Part shown: positions 1-9,329 of the stretch, piece by piece
Numbering within the stretch: the first letter of the stretch is position 1
Layout of the letters: the number at the start of each line of letters is the position of its first letter
NCBI GenBank assembly: GCA_026075535.2
Contig: AP026548.1
Location: 7,440,001 to 7,504,000, forward strand
DNA: 64,000 nt
Direction of reading: 5' to 3'
From: Tricholoma matsutake
Lineage: Eukaryota; Basidiomycota; Agaricomycetes; Agaricales; Tricholomataceae
Notes under the pieces: generated by a model
Databases searched by the model: none
What the model saw: only the letters and a program-made list of their open reading frames with translations
What the model was told of the DNA's origin: nothing
Made by a program: the position numbers and the translations under genes

Positions 1-2
1 AT

Positions 3-488
3 TTTAATACTGGCTTTAGGAAGATTTTTGGTACCAAGCCAGCTGCCTCAGTGTCCCCTCCAGTCCGTGGATCGACTCTTGAGAAGCTCCTTGTGAAATG
101 TGCTGCAAAAAAACAAGCCAGGAAGGCTTCTGCTGCGACCACCACTCTGCCCACTGCTGCCACCTCCACTAGCGCTTCTGCTTCCTTGGCTGCCACCTCA
201 ACCTCCACTGCCATAGCCACTGATGATGGAGATTCTACCACGCTTGCTGGCTCGTCATCACCTGACCCTGAAACCTCGATCTGGGCATACAGGAAGGTCA
301 ACAAGAGGAAACGGGTCGCGGTCAAGAGCAAGTCGGACAGCGATGAGCAAGAGGTAAAGAAAACCAAGGGCAAGAAGAAGAAACACTATTCGAGGGAGAG
401 TGATTCGGATGACAAAGAAACCAATGATCAGGGACCTGGTAACGAGGGAGCTGACAACAATGCTGAAACTGACAACGAGGATGAGTGA
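3..488 (+). CDS. 3' end of a hypothetical low-complexity protein
   Basis: The reading frame is open to the left edge of the window and ends at TGA 486-488; there is no ATG in this frame inside the window, so this is the C-terminal part of a longer gene or its last exon. The product starts with a mixed segment, passes through an Ala/Thr/Ser-rich stretch, then a Lys/Arg-rich stretch (KVNKRKR, KKTKGKKKKH) that could act as a nuclear localisation signal, and ends in an acidic Asp/Glu/Asn tail. No domain is recognisable. An AATAAA-type sequence near 813-818 could be its polyadenylation signal. It could be a host gene or the tail of a mobile-element ORF; the sequence does not decide. Confidence 0.45.
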   Translation, partial: FNTGFRKIFGTKPAASVSPPVRGSTLEKLLVKCAAKKQARKASAATTTLPTAATSTSASASLAATSTSTAIATDDGDSTTLAGSSSPDPETSIWAYRKVNKRKRVAVKSKSDSDEQEVKKTKGKKKKHYSRESDSDDKETNDQGPGNEGADNNAETDNEDE

Positions 489-1154
489 TGACTGGCCATT
501 CTGCATTTGTAACCCGTCAGATTGCGACATTTTTTAGATTACCTTTGGATCACTTCTTTCTCGAGGCACTGGTTGCTTTTCCACTCCTTCCCTGCTTTGC
601 TATGCACTGCTAGCCCGGTTTCTCAACATGCTCGTGTCCCCATTGTCATATTTCTCTAGGTCTTGTTCTCAGGAAATGTTTCTCGAGGTGTCTCGTTCTG
701 TTCCTGTCACTGCTATGTCCATCCTGCATACTTATTCATTTGTGATCGTGTTCATTTTCATTCACATTTGTCATTCAAGTTGTACTTTGTGTGCTTCATT
801 CTCTTTATCAGTAATAAAGACATTTGCTTTGCAAAATGGTGTGATTGGTTCAAAATAAGAATAGAATCCTTGCCCTTCATGGTTTGAGTATTCAAACTTA
901 GTACATCTTGGATAATTTTGCCCAAGATTTCAAAAGGATTTGTCCAAGTTGGCCAAGTTTGCACTTGTTTCCCAACAAGGTCCAAAGTTGGGCCGAAATT
1001 TGCAAACATATCACTTCTAGGACGAGAAATCGTCCCTGTGTATTCACTTTCATGGGTGACCCAGCATGTGAGAAAATAAAAACATTGGTGAGCTATCTAT
1101 TGGTAGGTATGCATATGTATACTTTTTGCAGTTTTGCTGATGTACATCATGAAG
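489..1154. other. Intergenic / 3' flank of the first gene
   Basis: T-rich sequence with no convincing coding frame. It includes the possible AATAAA signal near 813. It ends where the first poly(A) retroposon inserted. Confidence 0.4.
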
Positions 1155-1169
1155 AACATAATAGGGTCA

Positions 1170-2054
1170 CCGCTTCTTGATCTTTAACCACCACCATCCA
1201 GTTGTGGGAATTTGGTGCCCCCACTATGACTGTGCTTTATTCTACCTAACACCTCCTCACTCATCACTGTCGGGCCTCTCTCACAGCTCAAGCTGTCATC
1301 CTTTATAAACTACCCCTTCATTTTATCTTATCAGAGTTCATCATGACGATTTGTGTGGTGGACCCCACATGCTCTCACTGGCAGCAGGAATGCCCTGCTA
1401 TCCATCTTACCCTCAATGTGACTCATGCACCATTTTTGAGGCCTCAGCATACTGCCACCAGCTCTGCTTAGTGCAGACCTTGGCCTTGTGTCAAGGGTGC
1501 AATCCATTGTCAATTGGGTAGAGACCTACAACCTTCAGGGAGGAAGACCAATAGTGGAAGGTTGCCAATGGCTGATCATAGGACCATCCCTGCATGGCCC
1601 ACACCCTATTGGGAGAGTGTTGGCATACTTGACTTGGGACTTCATCGGCAAGGAGTGGACCGTGAATGTATATACCATGGGAGGAATAGATGGGGAACAG
1701 GGGGAGTATCAGCTGAGGGGGGCAGAACTGCAGAGTAAAGGCAAGGGTCATTTATTTAGCCACAATCATTTTTTCTTTTCTGACAGGTGCAAGTTAAGCC
1801 TTCTCATGATTGATCCTGTGTTTGTACACCAACTATGCAGTTCGCTGACAGCCAGCACTCATGCAGGCTCAGGAAGTATAGAATACCATAGTGGGAGGAA
1901 GCACATCAGCCAGTCCTGCAAGCTTGAGAGGGTGTGGTAGCAGTTCAGATGCTTGTCGATGAGGAGGGTTCTTTAGGTGTAGCCTACTTCCAGGAGATTG
2001 TGTTTGGGCACCCTTTTAAAAAAGGAATAAATCCTTAATCCAAAAAAAAAAAAA
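1170..2054 (+). mobile_element. Poly(A) retroposon copy 1 (SINE-like, about 0.9 kb)
   Basis: The element starts at cgcttcttgatctttaacc and ends in an A-run preceded by an AATAAA signal (ggaataaatccttaatcc). It is flanked by a 15-bp target duplication, aacataatagggtca, at 1155-1169 and 2055-2069. A second copy lies at 7329-8233. A poly(A) tail with a target duplication of this length indicates target-primed reverse transcription by a LINE enzyme encoded elsewhere. No reverse transcriptase is present and no clear tRNA-like A/B boxes are seen, so it is non-autonomous. A frame of about 90 codons (GGRPIVEG, GGIDGEQGEY) is partly shared by both copies and may be a fragment of a retroposed transcript. 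Compared with copy 2 this copy has lost many CpG sites to TpG/CpA. Confidence 0.85.
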
Positions 2055-2088
2055 AACATAATAGGGTCAGAGTAACATACTATGTTGT

Positions 2089-3300
2089 TCATCTCATCAC
2101 CCAGCTCAGACAGGTTCCCAGAAGGTTGACATCTCTCTCAAAGTCCACCAAGAAAACATCACCGCGATCCATCCCATGAAAGTTACGACGTGCAATATCA
2201 CCGTGGACAAACCCAGCATTATGAATCCATAGGAGAACCGCCTTCATCTTGATGCAAAGAGGATTTTGCAGAGCTGCATAGGTGGGGTCTTCACCTTCTA
2301 GCAAAGCTGTTGGATAAGGATAGCGCAAGACATCAACCACTTTATGGACAACATGAGGTCACGTTTCCCGGGGGATGGTCAAAGAAATCGCACCACACAA
2401 TCATTCGCTCCACGACAGGCAGAGAGGACAAATATCAAGAACAAGGCACTGGTATTCACCATTGACAAGGAGCATGACCCTTCAGCATCAGCAACGGCTG
2501 CCTCTCGTTCATTCCAGGCAGCTTTCGATGTTCTAATGTTTCGAGCTGGAGGGGCAGAACAGAGGGAGGGTAGGGGATGCATAGAACCGATCACTCTGCA
2601 AGCAACACCACACCGACCCACGCTTTCAACGTAGAGATAGGTGTCTTAGGTCCATCTACTTAGTTCGAGGTAGTAATCAAGTCTTACGATCCGGTATTTC
2701 AGCCGGTCAATTAGTAAGAATACCTAACTTGTTGTGGTTGAAGGTCATATATCCGTAGATCTGGAGCATCGACTTGTCTGCCAAGCACGTCATGACGAGT
2801 GCCACAAAAGATCGGGGGAAGATTGGCAGATCCGCCGCCCACGAAGTTTTGTACTCAACCTACACCAGCCGAGTTAACAGTGAGTACACATGTAGTGACT
2901 GATACGCTCACGATAACTTTCGGGTGCTACTGTGCAGGACTCATGACCCATGAGAAATTCGGATCTCCTACGATTGCGGCGTTTCCACCTGGCAAGGCGA
3001 AATGTCCCTTCACCCCAAATATCTGTAATCTTGTAGTACCTCCAAACATCTTCAACGCCTATTCAATCAACCAGTTCACGTAACCTTCGTAACGTGTGTT
3101 GCGTGCAAAGGGATCTTCTCCTGTCTCCACAATTCTTGTCACTGGCGGCCTCCTGAGGACAAAAGATATAGGATGCAAGTTGGCGCGTGTGGTATGGGTC
3201 ATTGGGGAAGGAGGTCCAAGGCGTGGGGGTCTGAGGATCCATCCTAGGATACTTCCGTGGACCTGCTTTAGGAGGGCTATGGGTACCAAAGACATCGAGC
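2089..3300 (-). pseudogene. Relic of a kinase-like gene
   Basis: The minus-strand C-terminal part (2340 to 2089) encodes a short kinase-like segment with a catalytic-loop-like HGDIARRN followed 15-20 residues later by VFLVDFE, the position of the DFG-type motif. Upstream pieces on the same strand look coding but lie in different frames: a block around 3100-3290 (YEGYVNWLIE, then an in-frame TAG), and a block around 2740-2870 (VEYKTSW... YGYMTFNHNK). The last block joins in frame across a good intron (GTGAGC donor, gttaac branch, tgtag acceptor, roughly 2868-2918). I infer one multi-exon gene of the Agaricomycete kinase-like type, now broken by stops and shifts. The central exons could not be joined, so exon limits and family are tentative. 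Confidence 0.5.
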
Positions 3301-3302
3301 AT

Positions 3303-3951
3303 TGCGTTTCAGTAATTCGTAAAAGGGAGACCTGGGATGCTGGTTTGCACTATACATCTGCGCAAAGGGAGGCGTTGGGGTTTTCGAGTTTGGTCAGGTG
3401 TAAAATTAGAATCGACATATAATTCCCACGACAATTAATATATTATTATTCCTTTTCTCTCCGACGGCGACGTCGTCTTTATTGTGACTGCAGAAAACCC
3501 TCGTATCAGCCTGAGGACCACCATACCGCAGGATGAGCCTTGTTGCTTACACTATGTCTATCGGGTTTGAAACCATCGTTGGATTAGCAGCTAAGGAAAA
3601 TGTCTGAGTGGAAGGAATGATCATTTATACGGATAATGCGCCGACCAATGGCCTGAAATCGATTAGAGTTGGAGTCGACCTTCACGCGTTAATACGGAAT
3701 ATCTGACTGGGTAACGAAAAGACAGTGCTTGTTGTACCTGTTGATAATCATGGATCTAACCAAGTCAAGGACGTCGTTTCACAACCCATGTTCGAAATTC
3801 GAATCTCACAGCTTATCGCATAGTGAGTTATTGCATCCCAAATACTTGCCGGCTGGCTCTCTAATTACCGCCTGGCGGAACGGTTCTATGCAACCTACTT
3901 AATCTGGGTGATCCTTTGTAGAGTCCACCTTTAATCGTGAAACACTGGAGA
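3303..3951. other. Intergenic region upstream of peptide gene 1
   Basis: No coding frame or repeat recognised. It separates the broken kinase-like gene (minus strand) from the promoter of the first small peptide gene. Confidence 0.4.
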
Positions 3952-4165
3952 TTTCCGCATTTGGACATTCCCTTGTCTAGTTACATGCCTTGCGCCTGAC
4001 TCTGCCATGATATAAATACCACCACTCTCTAAATGCAACCGCGCTGTCAACCAAGGTATCCAGCAACTCCAGCTTCACAAGCAGATCTTTCTGATTCTCC
4101 AGAACTCGAGTCATTTTCGACTTCACTATAGCCATCTACACCCGAATCCCCAAAAAATATCTAAG
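3952..4165 (+). promoter_or_regulatory. Promoter and 5' UTR of secreted-peptide gene 1
   Basis: A TATA box, TATAAATA at 4011-4018, lies about 150 nt before the ATG. About 40 nt further upstream is tttccgcatttggacattc (3952-3970), which is conserved with one base change in front of the second gene (6279-6297). The leader is pyrimidine-rich and ends aagATG. The paired conservation suggests a shared regulatory element carried along in the duplication. Confidence 0.6.
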
Positions 4166-4377
4166 ATGCGCGCTTCCGTAGTGATCGCCGCTGTTGTCGC
4201 ATGCAGTAAGCATTATTCTCGAGCTCTATCATTAGCGTGTGTTTATGATATTCAAACTCTCTTTCTTGCCTAGCCGCTGTATCCGTATCAGGATCGCCTA
4301 TACCTGTTCCTGTATCCGCACCAGAAGTGCCAGTGCCCCGCGAGCCTAAGCCGCTCTGCAAGTTCAACTGCATGTGA
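4166..4377 (+). CDS. Small secreted peptide precursor 1 (47 aa, one intron)
   Basis: Exon 1 is 4166-4205 and exon 2 is 4274-4377. The 68-bp intron has a GTAAGC donor and CCTAG acceptor. The 47-residue product starts MRASVVIAAVVAC, a typical signal-peptide hydrophobic core, then reads VSVSGSPIPVPV, a proline/valine-rich spacer, a basic-acidic PREPKP, and ends LCKFNCM. It would enter the secretory pathway; cleavage after the Ser/Gly stretch would leave a mature peptide of about 27 residues with two C-terminal cysteines (CxxxC). It is paralogous to the gene at 6478, with the same intron position and phase. I do not know a named family. The last four residues (FNCM) are not a CaaX box, so it is not an obvious mating pheromone. 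Because the stop lies in a GTGAA context, a 3' alternative splice is conceivable. Confidence 0.65.
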
Positions 4378-6278
4378 ATGGTTCGTCGCCCTCTTCTTAC
4401 ACACGCATCTGAATTTCTTACACCCTCCACAGAACGAAATTCTGCACACATCACTTTCGGGTCTCTCTCATCTTCATTCCACGTCCCCATCAACCCCTCC
4501 ATTTCGGTTTCTGTGTCTCTCTTTTTGGCTGGTTTGGTTTTGCACTAAGTTAATATCCATACCTCGGTTACCAAGATTTTACCCTAGACTACTGTTCCTA
4601 TGCGTTTGACTTCAGCACCCGGTTATATGTAGATTATATCCATCACATTTTTGACTTGTATTTTTATCAGTATGTAGTCCACTGGCAGTCGAATTGCGCA
4701 TACCATTGGTTGCTCTGCAAACCTTCTGTGACAGATCTGATTCATGTATGGAGACAACATCTCTTTACCACGACGACGATCATGGTTCTTCTTGACACGT
4801 TGGACACCGTTGTGATCCAGATCGACGCTACTGAAGCAAGTTCTTGTACTTGCCAGTGTTTCTTCATGTATTTTGCACTGCCATCCAAATCCAAGCCTTG
4901 CCTGTAGATCGTTGATGACAAGACATCCCCACTAAGCCCCGGGCTAGTAGCTACTAGATTCATGCTCGGCCAGAAAGCGAAATCGGAATATCCCATCTCG
5001 GGCCCGCTGCCAGTATATGTTTTCCGGGTTCCCAGATCTCGATAAGACGCTCAGTCACGACAGTATCTACGCTTGCCCTTGGCCCACTGACACTGTGATT
5101 GCGCGTTCACCCTCCTACAGATCGCGATGCCTCACAGCCAACTTGAAGAAAATAAACCCTACCTGTTCCAAATTTCGTTTCGTCGACTCGGAAACCTAGA
5201 GATATCAGTGTTATCACCGTGCGATGATCTCTGTCAAACTGCCTGCCACGATGCTTAGTACTATATGTACGCCGGCCCGTTCAATTACGGTGCCATGGAA
5301 CCCATCATCCCGGTGTGAAACCGCAACTTTCGTATTGACAGCTACAGAATGGCTACAGAATGACCAAGTGAAAGGAAATGAGCTTAGTAGTTTGAGATGA
5401 CCAAATACCCGAAAGTTAACACCAACTTGAACAAAGTCTGAGTCATTTCAAGCTAACACAATGACAGCTACGGAATGACCTTAGCAATGAAATGAGCTTA
5501 TAAGTATTATTAGTGTGCCGCAACGCCAAGTTGAATACACACATAACACCGAGACTTGACCGAGACTTCAAGCTACGTAATCCAAGCCACAAAGGTATGC
5601 CCAAAAACGGAACAAAGAACTATAAGTACTGGTGCCGGCTGGATTTGTACTAACCCTAATCTTGAGCGCTTGAGCGATTTCCATCATGACACACATCGAA
5701 CTTGAGATCGGCTAGGATGACCACGAACCGCGAACCGTGGCACACGACGGTTTCGTCTCATGTGCAGTGCGCATCCCTTCAAGTTGCAATGCCCGTCGGC
5801 AAAGGCGCGCCCGGAGCGCGCTTCCTGCAACCTCTAATGCATCTCGATGTTCTGAGATTCAAGCTGTAACCTCAATGCCATCCGTGTTGTGAACTCATCC
5901 TAGTACGTGGGTGGAATTTTTGTATTACTGAGTCTGGGTGACGAAGAGCGCCCTGCAATTAGACGGCATGACGTGATGTGTTCAGGAGCGGGATTACAGG
6001 TTGGCATGTGCTCTCCGTTCCGCAAAACCTGAAAGTTTTTGCCTCTGCGCCCGTTGCACACCGTGCCACTTCCATCATACCATGGCGGTTAGCTCCGCCA
6101 TGGCCGTAATGTTGACTTCGACTCCATCTCACGCCACAGGTTCCCCGAACCGTTCAGAACCTTCCTCCCGAATCAGAACATGCCACCACGTTCCGATGAT
6201 GACTTCTTCAGGTGGTGATGGTGCTAATTATATCGAACAAGCAATCGTCGTTGATGTATCGTAAACCACTGCATTGTA
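4378..6278. other. Spacer between the two peptide genes
   Basis: About 1.9 kb without a convincing gene. The first part resembles the 3' flank of gene 2 (both have a ggttcgtcg start just after the stop and a tttggNtggttt stretch further on). An imperfect direct repeat built on tgacagctacRgaatg and aatgagctta occurs at about 5337-5390 and 5462-5500. A GC-rich patch with ggcgcgcccggagcgcgc is near 5803-5820. Confidence 0.4.
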
Positions 6279-6477
6279 TTTCCGCGTTTGGACATTCTCT
6301 TCAAAGCCCAGTGCCATTATAAACCCCCTCGCTCTAGCCTCTCATACAACCTACCCACAATCTCACAAAGTCCTAGCTTCTAAATCAGACTCCCCCTGAC
6401 TCGAGTCGCCTCTGAGTTATTCATATCCACTAGCGATCTCATCTACAATCTTCACTCCCGAAAAATACATATCCAAA
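6279..6477 (+). promoter_or_regulatory. Promoter and 5' UTR of secreted-peptide gene 2
   Basis: TATAAA at 6318-6323 lies about 155 nt before the ATG. The conserved tttccgcgtttggacattc is at 6279-6297, about 20 nt nearer the TATA box than in the first copy. The leader is again pyrimidine-rich and ends in aaaATG. Confidence 0.6.
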
Positions 6478-6694
6478 ATGCGCGCTGCCGTACTCATCGC
6501 TTCCATCATTGCAGGCAGTAAGTACATACAAGCTTCCCTCGATGGTGTCTGTGATATTCAACTCTCTTTCTTCTGCAGTCGCGGTATCCGTATCAGGGTC
6601 GCCTATACCTGTACCTGTACCCGCACCAGAAGTGCCAGCGCCCCGCGAGCCTAAGCCCGTGCCCGAACCACTTTGCTTCTACAACTGCATGTGA
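6478..6694 (+). CDS. Small secreted peptide precursor 2 (51 aa, one intron)
   Basis: Exon 1 is 6478-6517 and exon 2 is 6579-6694, with a 61-bp intron (GTAAGT donor, CTGCAG acceptor) at exactly the position used in the first copy. The 51-residue product begins MRAAVLIASIIAG (signal-peptide core), then SVSGSPIPVPVPAPEVPAP, PREPKP, a VPEP insertion absent from copy 1, and ends LCFYNCM. The hydrophobic core, the SGSPIPVPV start of the mature part and the Cys-x3-Cys-Met end are the most conserved sections, while residues between the cysteines differ (KFN versus FYN). This pattern, constrained cysteines with variable residues between them, suits a secreted signalling or effector-type peptide, but that is inference. 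Transcript support would be needed to confirm the start and intron. Confidence 0.7.
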
Positions 6695-6855
6695 ACGGTT
6701 CGTCGTCTTCTTGCACTCGCTTTGCATGCCCTTACTCCATAATGTAGAGTGCTATTACCTCTCCGTCTTATCCCTCTTTCCTTCCTTTGGTTTCCTATGT
6801 CGCTCGTTTTGGATGGTTTAGTTCCGAACACACATAACCATATACCTTACTTTAC

Positions 6856-6972
6856 AAGGGTATAGTTTCTCTCATTTGACTGGGTATCGTTCTCGTTTGA
6901 CTTGGTACTATCATTCTCGTTTGGCCTGGCATCGTTGTCGTTTAGCCTTGTATCACTCTCGTTTTAGCATCG
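6856..6972 (+). repeat. Degenerate 19-27 bp tandem repeat in the 3' flank of peptide gene 2
   Basis: Four to five diverged units of the form gtatcRttctcgtttgRcttg follow one another. No protein frame is maintained. Nothing comparable was seen after gene 1. Confidence 0.45.
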
Positions 6973-7271
6973 CAATATCCTTATATGTAAATCACTATTA
7001 GAACTTTTGGGCACTGGTGACTGGCTGTATACATTTTATTCAATTTTGTATCGATAGTTCAGGAATCGAAATTTATTTTCGAGGCAGAAACAGCAAGACT
7101 AATTTGAGTGGGCCAAGAGTGGGCCGCTGCTTTCGGTTATGGCAAATCCGAGTTCTTATGAACAAAGGGAATCCCGATTATGTGATGGTAACCAAGGGGG
7201 TATCAGGACATATCCACCCAGATTTTTAAAGTGCCCGACCCCCTCTATATATGGTATGTTTTGATTACTAA

Positions 7272-8860
7272 TTTTAGTTTTTACGAGTCCGAGGTAAGGT
7301 AGAAGACATCCATAACCCGCCAACGTCAGCCGCTTCTTGATCTTTAACCACCACCATCCGGTCGTGGGAATTCGGTGCCCCCACTATGACTGTGCTTTAT
7401 TCTACCTAACACCTCCTCACTAATCACTGTCGGGCCTCTCTCATGGCTCGAGCCGTCATCCTTCATAAACTACCCCTTCATTTTATCTTATCGGAGTTCA
7501 TCGCGACGATTTGCGTGGTGGACCCCACATGCTCTTGCTGGCGGCAGGAATGCCCTGCTATCCATCTTACCCTCAATGCGACTCAGGCACCATTTTCGAG
7601 GCCTCGACGTACCGCCACCAGCTCTGCTTAGCGCAGACCTTGGCCTTGTGTCAAGGGTGCAATCCGTTGTCGATTGGGTAGAGACCTACAACCTTCGGGG
7701 AGGAAGACCAATAGTGGAAGGTCGCCAATGGCCGATCATAGGACTGTCCCTGCACGGCCTACACCCTATTGGGAGAGTGTTGGCATACTCGACTTGGGAC
7801 TTCATCGGCAAGGGGTGGACCGTGGACGTATATACCGTGGGAGGAATAGATGGGGAACAGGGGGAGTATCGGTTGAGGGGGATGGGGGGCGGAACTGCAG
7901 AGTAAAGGCAAGAGTCGTTCGTTTAACCACGATTGTTTTTTCTTTTCCGACAGGCACAAGTTAAGCCTTCCCGTGATCGATCCCGTGTTCGTACACCAAC
8001 TATGCAGTTCGCTGACAGCTGGAAGCCTCAGCGCTCATGCGGGCTCGGGAAGTATAGAATACCGTAGTGGGAGGAAGCGCATCAGCCAGTCCTGCAAGCT
8101 TGAGAGGGCGTGGTAGCGGTTCAGGTGCTTGTCGATGAGGAGGGTTCTTTAGGTGTAGCCTACTTCCGGGGGATTGTGTTCGGGCGCCCTTTTAAAAAAG
8201 GAATAAATCCTTAATCCAAAAAAAAAAAAAAAAATAACCCGCCAATGTCACGTGTCATTACTTTTGTGATGGTAACACGCCAAAAAAGGTGAAAATTCTT
8301 TGAAACAGTTCTAGAACATGTTGAGACAAGATTCTTCCAGTTTTGTTCAATACGAACCCTTTGGATACATGTAGAGGCCTTGTATTCCAAACCGCATCAT
8401 GTAGGAATAAGTATTGAGTGAGGAATTCAACAATAAATGATTATAACTATGTACTGATTGATCAACTGTCAATACACCTATGACGATCGTCTAAACTATG
8501 TACTATAATGTGTGAAATTTGATAGCTGTGCTAAGCTGCCTTTGCACTTTGTCCCCATGCGGCCGGTGCATGCAGGAGGTGTTGCACAGGCGGAATTGCC
8601 AAATATGACATGTTATCTATAAACTTTTGAATTCCAATTTGGGTACATCATTTACATAAAATTGACCTTCTGGGAACCATCTAGTACATATTTAGACCAA
8701 TTCCTATTGACTATATTTTGTATAAACTGCATATGTGAAGTTCTGAGGAGCATTTTTCCCATTTTGGTGCGAAATTTACCAATTTGGCAGTTGTCACACT
8801 GTCCACGTGATGTTGGCAGGTTATGGATGTCTTCTACCTTACGAGGACTCGTCTTTTTAA
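7272..8860. repeat. Fold-back (inverted-repeat) element interrupted by retroposon copy 2
   Basis: The left arm, ttacgagtccgaggtaagg followed by tagaagacatccataaccc (about 7281-7328), reappears as its reverse complement at about 8808-8858 (ggttatggatgtcttctacc then ttacgaggactcgtc). The match continues past the retroposon insertion point (cacgtg at 8249-8256 versus 8814-8818). The arms are about 60 bp, with weaker similarity beyond. No transposase is present, so this is a non-autonomous DNA element or a simple inverted duplication. Outer ends and target duplication were not resolved. Confidence 0.6.
7329..8233 (+). mobile_element. Poly(A) retroposon copy 2 (SINE-like)
   Basis: This is a full-length relative of 1170-2054, ending in the same ggaataaatccttaatcc followed by an A-run. 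It is flanked by a 17-bp duplication, ataacccgccaacgtca at 7312-7328 and ataacccgccaatgtca at 8234-8250 (one C/T difference, at a CpG). It is inserted in the left arm of a fold-back element. It keeps many CpGs that are TpG or CpA in copy 1, for example gctcgagccgtc versus gctcaagctgtc, so it is closer to the source sequence. Confidence 0.85.
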
Positions 8861-8894
8861 CTCGACCAACCACCCAGCAAAAGTGATATGTTAA
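8251..8894. other. Interior and right arm of the fold-back element
   Basis: AT-rich sequence with no coding frame, ending in the right arm of the inverted repeat and a short linker to the next inverted-repeat element. Confidence 0.4.
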
Positions 8895-9021
8895 GCTCTG
8901 TAAAAACGGAAATTTCTGAGAGTCACGTGACCGTTAGGTGCAAGTCAACAAAGTCAGGTAAATGTTTAAAAAAAATGTCAGGTCAAAGTCAGGTCATGGA
9001 TTTTTCTGACATGACTTTGTC

Positions 9022-9308
9022 GGTTTAAAGTCCATTTACACGAGTCCAATGGCAAAGGTTTCCGACGATGCAAGACGAACACACTGTGTGCACCACACTG
9101 TAATGCCTTACAGATTCACTCATCAGCACCACATGCATGCCATAACACTTTACGGTCATGGACAGTTCTCACAGAACTGTCTCTCCTCATTATATTGTTC
9201 TACTCCTATTTACTAGTAGGGTGTCTCTTCCATACAGTAAGACAAACCCCTTTTCTCGGGGGTTTCTTCTCATCGTCTCGCTCGTATGCTCGCATAGTCT
9301 TTTGTTCT
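9022..9308 (+). repeat. Ngaro split repeat A1
   Basis: Starts ggtttaaagtccatttac and ends cttttgttct; matches A2 (14112-14186 joined to 20829-21039) with scattered, mostly CpG-type, differences. It serves as the 5' terminal repeat and probably the promoter of the element. Confidence 0.8.
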
Positions 9309-9329
9309 ATAAGCACCCATCGTTCCTCA

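Noticed and set aside
4375..4440. A second intron starting at the GTGAAT that contains the stop of peptide gene 1
   Set aside because: The donor is weak, and removing the putative intron gives unrelated C-terminal sequences in the two paralogues, whereas the TGA end is conserved in both.
4166..6694. The two small peptides as mating-pheromone precursors
   Set aside because: Basidiomycete pheromones end in CaaX with Cys four from the end. Here the last four residues are FNCM or YNCM, and the peptides have a classical signal-peptide start, which pheromone precursors lack.
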